Of a stretch of DNA of 64,000 bases, positions 20,595 to 32,734 are shown piece by piece. This stretch comes from Alectoria sarmentosa. Its lineage: Eukaryota > Ascomycota > Lecanoromycetes > Lecanorales > Parmeliaceae. The stretch spans positions 1-64,000 of the forward strand of contig WOGZ01000200.1 in assembly GCA_009733775.1 (NCBI GenBank), read 5' to 3'. Made by a program: the position numbers and the translations under genes. How positions within the stretch are numbered: position 1 is the first letter of the stretch; each line of letters starts with the position of its first letter. The notes below the pieces were generated by a model. That model searched no databases. It was not told the DNA's origin and saw only the letters and a list, made by a program, of their open reading frames with translations.

Positions 20595-23500
20595 TCATTT
20601 CCCACTGCCAATCTTCTTCGCCCTCTTCCCTTCCATCACACTCTCCAATTTCTTGCTTAGTGCGTGCCTGATCCGCTTCTGCCCCGCCCATTCCTTACTC
20701 ATCCGCTGCATTCGACAGCTGGCCATGATCACGAAACCTACGGCTCGTAATGAGGGTCTCTTCTGCTCCGTCTTGCCTAGTTTGCCACGCAGGCTATCTC
20801 CAAGGCGCAAACGGGGAGACAAGGGGCCGGGTGTGATGCCTATTTCGGAGAGGAGGTTGAGATCGATTTGGTTACTGTGCGTCGTATTAGCATCATTCTG
20901 CGGGATATGGAAAGGGAGAAAGTAAGCTTACCAAGCCTCAAACATCTCGATCTGCATCAGCAAGAATTTCTTTTCGTATGCGAGACCGCTCCTGAAGCCT
21001 TCCTCCCTTGTGCATTTAGCCCGCAGCCATTGTATCTGCTTGGCTAAACCCTTCAACTCGCCCACGTGCTTCCTTTGCATCACCTCAAGATTCTGATGAT
21101 CGTTGGCTTGCAGGCTACTGACCGAGGTATTAGCGAAACGCACACGGGATGCCATCGCTTTGCGCTCTTCCTCCCAGTTGTGCTGCTGGCGCGAAAGATT
21201 GTCGATGGCTCGCTCATACCGAGATTGCACGTTCTCTAATTCCGTAGAGAGAGCCGTTGATCTCTGTGTATGTAATGTACGCTCTTCTCGGACACGCTTG
21301 AGCTGGGCGCGAAGATCCTTCTCGCGGTGGGAGGCCGACGCAAGCTGGCTTTCTCGAGATGTGATCTGCACTTGGAGGTCCTCTGCGGTAAGTTTGGCAT
21401 CCTTGAGCATCTCGTGTAAGTCCTTTCGCTCTTCAGCTATGGTGACATCGGCTGTTGTAGCTTGGCGATGGACCCGAATGTCGTTCTCCAAAGAAGATAT
21501 GCGAGTGCGGAGGCGTGAGATAGTTTGAGTTGCTGTGGCATTCTTGGCGAAGATGTTGTCCTGCTCATTGCGTGTGGCAGAAATCTCGGCTTCTAGCTGT
21601 TCACGTTGCTGCTCGTAGACGTCAAGGTTTTCCTGAATCTGGTGTTCAGATTCGGCAAGTCTGCGTTGTAAGGTCTTCAGTTCGTCTTTCGACTTTGCTC
21701 GGGCTTCTCTGAGTTTTTGGTGGGCATCAGCGAGCTGGCGTTCAACCTCGACTAGCTCGTTCTTGCGAGCAGAGCCTCCAATAGAAGACTTCGGTGAGTC
21801 CACAGTCAAGCGAGCGATTTCTTGCTCGTGAGACAGCCGTTCTAATCGTGTGATTTTTTGCTTGAGATCTCGGACAGCTTCCTTTTGAGCCGCCTCGCGA
21901 TGAAGATATTCTGCTTCCTTCTTTCGCGCCGTCGACAGGTCTCTCTGGACTAGACTGAGCTCAGCTAAAGTCTCCCCATTCTCTTCAATTCTACCAGTAA
22001 GGCCCTCAAGCTCGTTAACGCGGGCCTCGAGACGCTGAGCCTTCTGCTTCGCAACGGTCAGTTCACGATCACGATCTCCAGTGGCTGCTGTAACTTTCTG
22101 TTGCAAGTCAAGGATCTCCTCATTCAGACGGCCTTCTTCTGAGGTGGCTCGCTGAATTTCTGATTCCAATTCGCGCTCGACTGCGGCATTATTTTCAACG
22201 AGGCCTTTCCTTTCCTCACGCAGACGACCAATATCATTCTCGAGCTTCAACTTTGAAGTCCGGAGGTCAATTTTCTCTTGGTCAAACTTGAACGTCTCAT
22301 CTACTTTTTTCCGCATTTGATCGAGCTGGCTTCGAACCTCATCGCGTTCAGCCAGATTTCCTGCAGAAGATGATTGAAGTGCACGCATATCAAGGCTGAC
22401 GGTTGCGAGTTTATCTTGTAATGACTGCTTTTCGATTTTGACTTGCCGAAGCTGCTCATCAGCAGCATGCAGTCTTGTATTGAGTCCGTTCACCACTTCC
22501 CCAGATTTCTCGGCGCTGTTGTCCTGGACTTGAGCCAGCTCCTTTTTCGCAGCATTCAGGGAGGATCTCAAATCATCTGCCTGTTGCTCAGCTGCCTGCA
22601 TCTCTTCTCTGGCTTTGTCGGCTTCCTCGTCAAGACCACTTTGGAGCACTTCGACTTCATCTTCAAGAGCTTGCACCTTGTCTTCTAAAGCCACTTGCTC
22701 TCGCTGGCTGATGCGGAGATCTTCCCTTGTTTGTGATAAATCAGATCGAAGTTCGTCCAAAGCCTGGCGTTTTTCGTCGACATCGGCATTCAATTCCTGG
22801 ACTTGACGCTCAAGGACTGCCTCTTCGCTTTTGTGGCGCTGTTTCTCGCTTTCGAGAGCTTCTTTGAGCTGTATTTCACGACCAGAAAGCGTTCCCTCAG
22901 TCTCTTGTAATTTGTTGATTGTTCGTTGTAGACCTGCTGCTTGCTCTTCCGCTCTTTCCTTCTGCGATTGGAGACCTCGTCGCTGGCTTTCCCAATGATC
23001 TTGATGTGCTGCAAATTGGGCTTCCTTATCTTCGATCACACGGTGAAGGCTGTCGACCTCTTCCGAAAGCCTGTCAATCTCAACTTTTGCTTCGGACCGC
23101 AGCTGACGATCATTATTCTCCGCATGCTGTCTCTCGTCCTCCAAACTCTCCTCTAATTCTTGAACGTTTGCCTGAGCTCTGGTGAGATCTTTTTGCAGGG
23201 TTTGGGATTCAGCCGTCAGTGCATCATGGCGCGAATGCAGCAGATCTTTTTCTTCGGATTTGCTTTGTAGATCCTTGATTGCCTTTTCGGTTTGGTTGGT
23301 CAGAGATTCGCATTTCCGAACAATGGATTCATGTTCGTGGCGGAGCAACTCGTTTTGGTCCTTGAGCCGTTGATCTCGGACGTCTGCATCTTGGTTGGCA
23401 TCACGAAGCTGTTCTTGCAGCTTGCTGGCTTGTCTTGACTTGTCGTCAAAATGTTCCTGTAATTGAGCGTGCTTCTCCCGAAGCGAGGCGAGGTCATTCT

Positions 23501-24885
23501 GGAGCTTATTTGCTTTGTCTTCGAGTTGTCGGCTTAGTCCCCTCGAGTTGATAGACTTGTTAGACATTTCGTCGCGCAACTGTCGTCAATCTCAGCTTTT
23601 TATTTGTCCACTCGATATCAGGGCATTCTTACCTCGTCAAGATCCTCTTCTACCCTCTGCTTGGCTTCCAGCGCATCTTGGAGCTCACCTTGCGCCTCCT
23701 TCAGTCTTGCCGCCTGTTGAGCAGAATCTCCCCGTTCTTGTTCTAAATCTTCGATGCGCTTCTTGCTAGCTTCCAGCTCAGCACACACTTCATTGAACTC
23801 GTCAGAGTCTTTCCTAGACTGCTCCTTCAGCTTGTCAATCTCGTCGTCTCGCTCTTCTATTACGCGATCCTTTTCTCGCAGGTCGGCCCCGAGGTCCTCA
23901 ATGTCTCCCTTGAGCTTATCTAGGTCTTCCCCGTCGCCTTCTGCAGTCTCGAGTCGTTGTCGGAGTTCTTCGATCTTTGACTCTTTGGCTGCCAAGTCAC
24001 TCCTCAAGTCCTCCAGCTGCCGACGCAAGGTTTCGTCAGCATGCTTTCGCTTTGTCTTCTCCTGAAGATCTTCGACATGGCGTTTGAATTCCTCTATGTT
24101 ATGCTCTGCCACGCTGAGACTTTTCCTACACTGTCTAAGCTCTTTCTGTATGGTTACCTTGTCAACCTTGAGATCCGTATTCTCCTTCAGTGCTGCCTCG
24201 TTGAATCCAGGTCCCGATTTGCGCAGCGATTCCTCAAGGAAATGTATCTTCAGTTTGAGACCGAAATTTTCTTTCTCAACTTTGTTGATGATCTATAGAT
24301 GAGATCAGTATTTCCCTGTTGCTGGTAGCCTGCATTCACACTTACGTTCTCCTGCTCTCTCAAGGTCATCATGTTCCCTTGGTCTGTCAAGACTCCAGTC
24401 GCATCTCTCTTTGGCAAGATTGCGAGCGGCGTTGACTGCGCGCTACTGCTGGCAACTTGGGGCATTGGCGTCCCATCTCCTTCCCCAAGCACTGAGCTTC
24501 CCAGGTCACTTTCGTACACGCCAGACACATCTCCTCCGGGCAATGCAGGACTGTCGCCACCCTGATAGCTAGCCTTCAAGAATGCCGGCGTCTCAGGTGC
24601 CCCGCCCAGCTTGCCATTGCGTTCCAATTTCTTCCTTGCAACGCTTTGTAGGAGGGGAGTAAATTCTGTTCGTCCTGGAAGGTTCCGACGATCTGCTAAC
24701 GGTACGCGTGCGCGTGGAGTCTTCAGACTGATACCGCGACCATTTCGTAGTTGAGAAACGATGTCATCTTTCCGCTTGAGAGGAGATAATAGTGAGGGTT
24801 CCACAGAGAAATTCTCGAAGTCATGGCCATTGGTCATGTATGTCGCGTTGCCGGCGTCCGTACGTGGCGTGTCGATGTACGCCAT
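20595..24885 (-). CDS. pcpA: Spindle pole body gamma-tubulin receptor, PcpA/Pcp1/Spc110-like
   Basis: Exons 24885-24346, 24292-23633, 23579-20933/20932 and 20874-20595 (exon 3 ends at 20932) give 1375 residues; all three introns are 53-57 nt with good borders. Residues about 173-250 carry the CM1 (centrosomin N-terminal) motif spanning the first splice: TLREQEN then IINKVEKENFGLKLKIHFLE, which binds gamma-tubulin complexes. Residues about 230-1270 are almost continuous coiled coil (Glu/Gln/Leu/Arg). The last ~90 residues, after a variable-looking link, include RPSLRAVGFVIMASCRMQRM and W.GQKRIRHAL, matching the PACT-type C-terminal module that docks Spc110/Pcp1 in the spindle pole body. N-terminal S/TP sites (TPLLQSV, TPAFLK, SPALP) suit Cdk phosphorylation. 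CM1 plus PACT separates it from the ApsB-like gene at 36088. Confidence 0.85.
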
Positions 24886-25162
24886 GATGGAATGATTCGA
24901 CACATGCGAAATGTAGAAGCTCTAGGCTGACTCGTCATACGGATTAAGTCATGTTTTGAGATGCGCCAAATTGATGCTACTGTGACGTGTTGTGGTGAAG
25001 AAAATAAGGTTGTAAACAATCGGACTCGGCAAACCTTCCCCGCTCTTTCACCCTCAGCCTAAAGTACTTGATGTGTGTGCGTGTATCGATATGGTGGCGT
25101 CTTGGCACATTTTTATTCGAATTGGTGGAAATTCATGGACCCTACCATCGCATTGATGAGAC
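24886..25162. promoter_or_regulatory. Shared divergent promoter (pcpA-like / ecd-like)
   Basis: Only 277 bp separate the two start codons, which point away from each other, so both genes must draw regulatory sites from this interval. CT-rich patches near 25045-25060 and an AATAAG/TTGTAAAC stretch near 25003-25015 are visible. I see no clear TATA box for either gene. Confidence 0.5.
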
Positions 25163-27010
25163 ATGGATGCCCCGAGAGACGAATTCAAGTGGTTCGGAGA
25201 AGGCTTCGATGGCTTCCCAAAGATATTACCCGAAGACTGCGTAGAGTACACGGTCTATATCCTCGACTCAAAACTCACGGATCTGGAGACGCGAGAGCAG
25301 CTCCGCCAAGTACAAAGTGCTGTGCTCAAGCTGACTAACGATTTGCTGAAAGACTTCATTTGGCAGCGTGAAGCTTTCAAGCTCTTGCTCGAACGAGAAG
25401 ATGGCAGAAGCTTCTTGCGCGGACGGACCAACTATGGAGATTCCGTAGAAGACGAGTGGCTCATCGTCTATATTCTGCGGCAGCTGAGCAAGCAATTTCC
25501 AAAAATCTGGATTCGGATTGTAGACACTGATGGGCAATTTCTACTTGTTGAAGCAGCTAATGTTCTGCCTCGGTGGCTGAATCCAGAGGTTGCAGATTTT
25601 CGATTATGGCTGAACAATGGAAAGCTGTTAATCGTCCCTTTGGAGAAGCCGGGTGAACAAGGTGTCGAAGCGAAGCCAGGACCGCTGACCCTGAATGAGG
25701 CGTTGGAATTTGTAGAGAATCAAACATCCAAATTACTACACCTCACAGCAGTCGAAATCGAAGCATTCTACCGTCTTCAAAGGTACCCAAAGCAGATTTC
25801 GGACAGTCTTCATCACGCAATGCTCATAATACCTCGGAAGCTTGCCTATGTTCTCCACGAGGATGCAGCCTATATAAGCGCCGCAGTGGATGCGTTCTAT
25901 CTGCGCGATCCCATAGCTCTACGCCCACTACAGGCTTCTGACCACAATGGGCTCCATTTTCCGCCGACTGATCTGGTGGCAATGTCTGTGAAATTTACAA
26001 AAGTTGGTTATGCTCAGCTCAAGAGCCAGCAATTTGCAGCACCTGCGCTATGGGCAGAGTACGTCTCCGCCAAAAGAGAAGCAAAATCTCAGGATAGCGC
26101 AGAGACGGGTATGAAAGTCACCTGCGGATTTGAGATGTTGATGTGCGACCCTCAAAACCAGGACAAGAAAGCCGTTAGAGAGATCGCAATGCTTCTAGAG
26201 GATATTCGCACTGGACAAGACAATTTGCCAACCGACGCCGAGTTTAAGCAGTGGGAAATGCAAGAAGATGACGAGGCTTGGCTTGATATCAACTTTGAGG
26301 AATTCGAGAAAGAACTTGGTGGGAATAGAAAGCCAAATGCCCTGAAGGGTAATGAGGGTTTCGGGGACAAAGGAGCCCAGGAACATCTTCGGAAGATGGT
26401 CGCAAGGTTTGAAGCTTTTATGAATGATGAGGCTGCAGGCGCTGATGGGGCCGAATATTTGGACGATATGGACAAAGACGACGACGAAGAAGGTAGTACG
26501 ATTAGTGATGGTAGCGAAGACGAGGGCGAGGACAAGGACATCAGCTTTGATGAAGACGCGTTCGCCAAGATGATGAGAGAGATGATGGGCTTGCCCCCAA
26601 CCACTGGCGGTTCTAAGGCTACCCCTAAACTCAGCGCTCACGAAGACGAGAGGGGTTTGAGCGATTCATCGGATGAGGAGGACGGACAGGGAGTTCATGA
26701 AGCCATGCAAGACATCGAAAAGGAGCTTCGAGAAGCTGGAGCCCTATATTTGAATCCCAAACAGGAGGCCGAATACCCAGAGACGCAACGCAAAGCAATT
26801 GGACGGGGTTCGAGCAGCGGAGAATCGAAACCACTAACGGAGGCGGAAGACGCTTCAGAGGATGAAGATGCGGAAATCGATTTCAATCTCGCCAAAAATT
26901 TGCTGGAGAGTTTCAAAAGCCAGGGAGGTGGGTCGGGACCTGGTGGTAACATGATGAACCTAATGGGTACGAGACTTCCAAGAGATGAAAGTGGTCAAGG
27001 AGATGGTTAA
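25163..27010 (+). CDS. Ecdysoneless/SGT1-family protein
   Basis: Single exon, 615 residues, ATG at 25163 (ACATGGATG context). The N-terminal half is typical of the Ecd/SGT1 family (PF07093 type). Examples are EDCVEYTVYIL, DEWLIVYILRQLSKQFP, RIVDTDGQFLLVEAANVLPRWL (the most conserved block) and SDSLHHAMLIIPRKLAYVL. The family acts in pre-mRNA splicing and transcription in animals and yeasts; the SGT1 name here is unrelated to the Hsp90 co-chaperone. Residues about 420-480 and 540-600 are strongly acidic (MDKDDDEEG, DEDEDAEIDF), a usual feature of the family's C-terminal half and a likely protein-binding region. No signal peptide or membrane helix, so nucleus/cytosol is expected. It shares a promoter region with the pcpA-like gene. 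Confidence 0.85.
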   Translation: MDAPRDEFKWFGEGFDGFPKILPEDCVEYTVYILDSKLTDLETREQLRQVQSAVLKLTNDLLKDFIWQREAFKLLLEREDGRSFLRGRTNYGDSVEDEWLIVYILRQLSKQFPKIWIRIVDTDGQFLLVEAANVLPRWLNPEVADFRLWLNNGKLLIVPLEKPGEQGVEAKPGPLTLNEALEFVENQTSKLLHLTAVEIEAFYRLQRYPKQISDSLHHAMLIIPRKLAYVLHEDAAYISAAVDAFYLRDPIALRPLQASDHNGLHFPPTDLVAMSVKFTKVGYAQLKSQQFAAPALWAEYVSAKREAKSQDSAETGMKVTCGFEMLMCDPQNQDKKAVREIAMLLEDIRTGQDNLPTDAEFKQWEMQEDDEAWLDINFEEFEKELGGNRKPNALKGNEGFGDKGAQEHLRKMVARFEAFMNDEAAGADGAEYLDDMDKDDDEEGSTISDGSEDEGEDKDISFDEDAFAKMMREMMGLPPTTGGSKATPKLSAHEDERGLSDSSDEEDGQGVHEAMQDIEKELREAGALYLNPKQEAEYPETQRKAIGRGSSSGESKPLTEAEDASEDEDAEIDFNLAKNLLESFKSQGGGSGPGGNMMNLMGTRLPRDESGQGDG

Positions 27011-28503
27011 TGTTCGTTTATCTGCGGAATGGTGAAACGACTAAGAAATGGTGGAGAGCGTCTCGGGCCATGCGGCGTTGGCTTCTTCGGGCGTTCTGCA
27101 GCAGTCTAGCTCTCAAAGATTACAGGTTAAATGTGTTACCTTCCGAAAGCAGCGACGACTACGATCCTACTTTGTCAATGCCCTTGTCAACGCTGCTCTT
27201 TTTTGGTGACCTAGCCAAGAGAAGACCTTGATTGCCCTCACAGAGGTGCGAGTGCGTTGGACGTCTTAAAGATGTCATCTGGGGGTTCCCTCGGTGCATT
27301 TCCGGGAGATATAGACATGCATCGATCGCACTCTATCTGCTAATGCCAAGCGTCAAAGCTCACGAATTGGAATCGTGGAAAAGTGAAGATGGTGTGAGAC
27401 TCAGCGTGAGGCATGGCAATGATGAAGGTTTGAAACATACGAGCCAGAATACACATACTAAGTATTACTCAGTACAATCTTTTGCCAAGCTCGCACTAAC
27501 GCAAGATGGAACGCAGGATCTCGCCTCCAGTCGCGTGTTTCACAATCTCGTTTGAAAAGTGCCTGACTAATGAATTGTGGCAAAACATTGGCAGATGTTT
27601 ACTTTACTTTTGGGTGCTTGATCCCTCGGCCTCAGGGATTCTGACTATCAACACGGCAAGAGAATCGTGCACCAGTGTGGCTGATGTCTCGGGGGAGGCT
27701 AAGGATGATCTAACATATTGGCGACAGGCGCTCAAATTGCGAGACACTGCGCACCACCACTGTACAACAATTATCTCGATCTCGCACGAATTCTTCTGAG
27801 CCAGGCGATACGACGCCGGACAACTGTTCGAAGGTGTGGGGTCTTGCCGAACAATTCTCCGTAGTGGTGTGCACCTCTCATTAGCTGCTTTTCCAAATAG
27901 CTCTACGGTACGCTTGGTGTGGGCAAGTCTTGGCGTTTGTGAAGATCTGACTTGATTTCTGTTTTCATCAATCCAAAGATTGGCAAGCTTCTTGGTGTGC
28001 AGAATGTGGACAAGGACAAGGAGGGCATTCAGGCCTTCTGGCCTTCTGGCCTTTTCTAAACCCAATGCCGACTATGCCGTCCACCGTGGACATGTGTGGT
28101 CCCGGAACTTTCTGGGCCATGTGGTCAGGGTAGACCGTGCGTCATTCTGAAACGTTTGAACGGCAGGTCGCATCCATTATCACTGACAGACTTCCTTCCC
28201 CAAGTCTGACCAAAGACCGATTGACTAAAGTCCTGATAGAAGCTTTCAAAACGCCGAGGAAAAGTAAGTAGACTTGCGCAAAGCTTTGCATCATTTGTGT
28301 GCATGTACTAGTACCTTCTCCTATTGTTGCATCTAGCGTGCGACGACGAACCGTTGACGTTAGTAGGTAATGCCCTTGCTGTTCGGAGAATTTTATTCTT
28401 AATAAAGGAAGACCTCCGGCGCATCTCTCAATGCTTCCTTCACGTGGCTGGCGCACTCGAATCCAAGTCGCCTCGGAGTCTCGGCTGATTGGCGCCTTCA
28501 TTC
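27011..28503. other. Intergenic region
   Basis: No supportable gene. Holds the 3' region of the Ecd-like gene and the upstream region of the lectin-like gene. Open frames here are short, with no domain or splice logic. A CCTTCTGG triplet repeat occurs near 28033-28055. Confidence 0.5.
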
Positions 28504-30492
28504 ATGATGACTACCCGCTCGTCAGTCAACAACGAGAAGGTAACTCGTCTGCCGCACACGTGTTGCCCAAAACGGCTGACATTAGAGTTAGTCGCCCGTC
28601 GACAAGGTAGACTACGAAGGTCTCCAACTTGACACAAGAGCTCAAGATAATCGAGATCCGTTTCTGGACCAATCAAGACCCCAAGGCTTGTCCGGCGACG
28701 ACCTTAATGACCATGGTTTTCATCTCAACGAGAAGCAGGCACACGCAGGAATCCCAGTGGGTATGACTATGGGTGTACCAATGTCTCCAGAAGGGACACT
28801 CAGCCCGATATCTCCCACAGGACTCAAGGAGACTGATGACAGCCTCGGGTCACCTCCTCCACCAGAGAAGAGGATATGCGGTCTGCGACAAAAGCATTTC
28901 TGGGAGCTTTTAGGCCTTGTCCTGGCTATCATTCTTGCCGCAACTATCATTGGCGGAGTAGTAGGTGGACTACAATCGCGCTCTTCATCGTCTGGGCAGC
29001 CGGCATCCAATGAGACCACAAACAATACGACAAACAATGCAAACAACACCACGTCCTCGCCCTTGCAGTAGGTCTACGTCTGAAGCCGACAACAAATGGG
29101 TGACTAATGATTTCATGTGCTAGGCAAGGAGATATCGTGACATCTTCACCACTGAACGTGATATCTTATAGCCAAGGCGGTTCCAGTGCTGAAAGCCAAC
29201 AGGCTTTCCGCATGTATTACCAATCAGCCATTGGAAATATCAAGGAAGCTGTCTCTAATGGCTTGACGTCTTGGCAAAGCGCTCTGTAAGGCTTATGAAA
29301 AACAACATACTAAGTCCCACTAATAGAGGGTTAGGCCCATCTTCACCGATGCGATCAATAATACTGGGCTTGCAACGGTGACTTACCTCAACGGTTCAAA
29401 TCAGCAGGTAAGACCAACTCAAATTCCTTGCCGTTGCATAAGGCCTAACAGGATTCTAGGGAAGCGTTTTCTACGTAGGATTGAATGGACTGTTGCAAGA
29501 AAAGAGAAAAGTCTTTTCCAGCTCGGCTTACTGGGAACCTGGTACTTTAAACGATATGAGTATTGCCGCCGTGGGGAATCTTTCCTTGTCTTCGGTGACG
29601 CAGGACCCGAAGAATGACTGGGATGGCTATCGAATGGCAGCAGTCTATTCGGAGAACTTCCACACAGGGCCGGGTCTTCGGCTTTATTATCATGCGGAGA
29701 ACCTGACGGGAGCAGCCTATGTACAAGAAATGATCTGGACTCAGAGCACAGACTCGTGGGCAAACGGGGCAAAGCTGCACAATCCATGGCCAAATTCCCA
29801 TCTAGCGGCGACCATCGATGAGAGCACACAGATCTTGAGGCTATTCTTTTCCTCAGGTAACAACACCTTGCAAGAGGCCTGGATGTCCGTCTCGGATCCG
29901 ACTGGGACGTACAAGAATGGTATGCACCGTCAATCGAAATGAGGTTTCTTTTTTAAATAGACCTGACGTTGGCATTCTAGGCGTCAGCTTTCCAAATTTG
30001 CTCGACTACAATAACGCAGACATCGCCGCCATATCGCAAAACGGATCAACTTACGTTTATCATTACAACAGCGATAGCCCAACGGCTCAACCCACTATCC
30101 ACGAGCTTGTCATCACTGGTATCCCTGGTTCAGTCAACAACCAAGAAGCCTACAACCTCAGCTCGCCTCTCGTCGCCAGCCCAAATCTCGCCACGAATCA
30201 AGCGGGTCAAGTATCGCTTTATCGACCTCTGGCAGCCTCGAACAATATCGTCCAGGGTCTTCCTGAGCAGATCTACGTTTTCTGGGCTGACAAGATGACC
30301 GGGGATCCCATCGACTCGATGAGCCTGAGCGGATTCAGTGAGCTGTCGGAAATCAGCCGAACGGTTGCAAATTCGACATGGCCATCGACCGGTCAAATAC
30401 CGATACCATTGGGCACTTCGAATTCGCCGCCAAATCAGAAGAGGACATATCAACGGCGGAAGGCTTTCGATTGGGGTTTTTGGTTGGGATAG
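28504..30492 (+). CDS. Membrane-anchored fucose-lectin-like protein
   Basis: Six exons join in frame to 572 residues: 28504-28539, 28592-29067, 29124-29285, 29335-29407, 29460-29919 and 29981-30492. Introns are 49-61 nt with good borders. The start is MMTTRSSVNNEKSPVDKVDY (or the second Met). Residues 115-138 (FWELLGLVLAIILAATIIGG) are the only membrane helix, with a basic ICGLRQKH before it and an Asn/Thr/Ser-rich glycosylation stretch after it, so a type II protein with an outside C-terminus. Residues about 190-560 repeat W/Y-rich blades, for example SAYWEPGTLNDMSI and WTQSTDSWANG.KL, characteristic of fungal fucose-specific lectin-like beta-propellers. The role is probably surface or vacuolar sugar binding. 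The gene at 48403 has the same layout. Confidence 0.75.
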
Positions 30493-31009
30493 GCGAGTTC
30501 TAATGGCAAGTCTTTGATGGCGTTCTCGGCGTGCAGGGGATCAAATTTCCAGACCGCCAAAGCATACAGGGACGACAAAAGAGCTACCTTGTTACTGTAA
30601 GACACGAAGTAGCCTTCTATGATATCCATGCTGCGTTGCCTTGTAGATAGTTATGGGTTCTTATGAATAGCTTCGGAGAGTATGAGTTAGATACCTATGT
30701 AATTAAACGATCCGATCTGAGGGCAACATCTACCAACACCCTTGAATGATGATTCACTTCAAATGGGCTGAAACTGAAAAGTTCGAGAAAAAGACCCATG
30801 CAGCCCCTAGCGCTAAGGCATGATTGGCGGAAGTAGCTCCTTGCCTCACCTCTCACATCACGAGCGGCTGTCCACACAGCGGACTGATGGCCTCGACCAT
30901 GCCATCAGAACCAGTCGCTGCCTCCTTGTTATCAAATGACAGGTGTTGAGACCAACATCTTCGCCGGAGAGAGATATCAATAAAGCGAAGCCTTCACTCA
31001 ATAATCAGC
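30493..31009. other. Intergenic region
   Basis: No gene seen. Contains the 3' region of the lectin-like gene and the upstream region of the prenylcysteine-oxidase-like gene; ATCAATAAAG lies about 35 bp before its ATG. Confidence 0.5.
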
Positions 31010-32734
31010 ATGGAGCCCGCACCACCCCCTTCTCGGTCGACCTTCTGGTCGCGTCGGAGAGTCCTCAGCCTCATCTGCTCAGCTCTCGCAATCTGTTTCT
31101 TACTCTATCCTTCCTCGCCCTCGGACTCAGAATGGGTCATTGTGACCCTCCCAGACGCCGAGCTATACCAGTGCGACCCCAATGAACAGGTCAAGAGCGT
31201 GGCCATAATCGGTGCTGGTTCCGGAGGTGCTTCGGCTGCGTACTACGTCGACCGCTTCAAACATCCATGCAGCAGGGTCAACATCACTGTCTACGAGCGT
31301 TCTAGCTACGTGGGAGGAAGGTCGACTACTGTCGATGTGTACGATGACCCGACAGAGCCTGTGGAGCTGGGCGCCTCTATCTTCGTGGAAGTAAACAAAA
31401 ATCTCGTCTCTGCGGCTCGGGAGTTCGGACTCGCTACCCAGGGACTCAAGCCAAAGATCAAGGAGCTACCCAATACATTGGGTGTATACGATGGACAAGA
31501 CTGGGTCTTCATGGGCAGCGAGAGCGGCTGGTGGACTACAGCGAAAATACTGTGGAAATACGGCCTGGCACCCATCCGGACGCAGCAATTGATGAAGAAG
31601 ACGGTTGGGGCCTTCCTAAAGTTGTACGACGAGCCACATTTTCCCTTCAGAGATCTGTCGCAGACAGCATATGACCTCGGATTGACAGAAGCTACTGCTG
31701 CGACTGGGGAGCAGTTCCTGCAGGCAAATGGCATTCAAGGCGCCTTTGGGACAGATATCATACAAGCGAGCACAAGGGTGAATTACGCCCAGAATATCGA
31801 CAAGATCCACGGGCTGGAAAGCATTGTGTGTATGGCTACCGATGGGGCGGTGTCAATCCAAGGAGGCAATTGGCAGATCTTTGACGGCATGCTCAAAGCT
31901 TCTGGGGCGAAGGTCCTGCTCAATACCAGCGTGTCGAATGTCTACCGCCAATCTGACGGCACCTATGCTATCAACGCGCTCTCGTCTTCCTATTCTACAG
32001 GTATCGACCTCGCTGTTTACGACACCGTCATTCTCGCAGCTCCACTTCAGTTCGCAAAACTCAGTCTCACTCCTGCTCCGATGAACCCACCACCAGAAAT
32101 CCCCTACGTGAATCTACACGTCACGCTCTTCACCTCCCGTCACAAACTCAATCCGCAGGCCTTCAACCTCGAAAGTGATGTCCCGACAACAATCCTCACC
32201 ACAACCCCCAAATCCGACGCCAATCCACCACCTTTCTACAGCATCTCCACCCTCCGCACCCTCACAAACCCAATCTCTCACCAGCGCGAATATCTCTACA
32301 AAATCTTCAGCCCTGCCCCTGTCTCCACCTCCTGGCTCCACAGCATCCTGGCCCCACCCCTCGCAAGCCCCCATCCACATCATCCCAACGACAGGAAAGA
32401 CATCAGCTGGATCTACGAGAAGGTGTGGCAGAGCTATCCGTACTTACCGCCTAGGATCACGTTCGAGGATGTGCAGTTGGATGAGGAGGGAAAGGTGTGG
32501 TATACAAGCGGGATCGAGAGTTTTATCAGCACGATGGAGACGAGCTCGCTGATGGGGATGAATGTAGCGAGGTTGGTTAATGATGGGTGGAAGAGGGAGA
32601 GGATGTTGGTGGAGCGCGAGAGGGAGGAAAAAGAGAAATTGGTGGAAGAGGGAGTGGAGAACACGGAGGGGGGTGCTGGAGCGGCGATGGGACAGGTGCC
32701 TATGGCTGGGAAATTGTCAGAGGAGGAGCTTTGA
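31010..32734 (+). CDS. Prenylcysteine oxidase-like FAD protein
   Basis: Single exon, 574 residues. Residues 17-34 form a hydrophobic N-terminal signal or anchor (VLSLICSALAICFLLYP). Residues 62-80 hold the FAD-binding Rossmann motif (VAIIGAGSGGASAAYY), followed by YERSSYVGGRSTTV and ELGASIFVEVNKNL, as in the prenylcysteine oxidase/lyase family (PCYOX1). Those enzymes oxidise farnesyl- or geranylgeranyl-cysteine released from degraded prenylated proteins, in lysosome or vacuole-like compartments. Later blocks (IVCMATDGAVSIQGGNWQIF, VILAAPLQFA, then a long C-terminal domain ending about residue 530) fit the full-length family. The last ~45 residues are Glu/Gly-rich and probably variable. A wider flavin amine-oxidase relative is the main alternative. 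Confidence 0.85.
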   Translation: MEPAPPPSRSTFWSRRRVLSLICSALAICFLLYPSSPSDSEWVIVTLPDAELYQCDPNEQVKSVAIIGAGSGGASAAYYVDRFKHPCSRVNITVYERSSYVGGRSTTVDVYDDPTEPVELGASIFVEVNKNLVSAAREFGLATQGLKPKIKELPNTLGVYDGQDWVFMGSESGWWTTAKILWKYGLAPIRTQQLMKKTVGAFLKLYDEPHFPFRDLSQTAYDLGLTEATAATGEQFLQANGIQGAFGTDIIQASTRVNYAQNIDKIHGLESIVCMATDGAVSIQGGNWQIFDGMLKASGAKVLLNTSVSNVYRQSDGTYAINALSSSYSTGIDLAVYDTVILAAPLQFAKLSLTPAPMNPPPEIPYVNLHVTLFTSRHKLNPQAFNLESDVPTTILTTTPKSDANPPPFYSISTLRTLTNPISHQREYLYKIFSPAPVSTSWLHSILAPPLASPHPHHPNDRKDISWIYEKVWQSYPYLPPRITFEDVQLDEEGKVWYTSGIESFISTMETSSLMGMNVARLVNDGWKRERMLVEREREEKEKLVEEGVENTEGGAGAAMGQVPMAGKLSEEEL

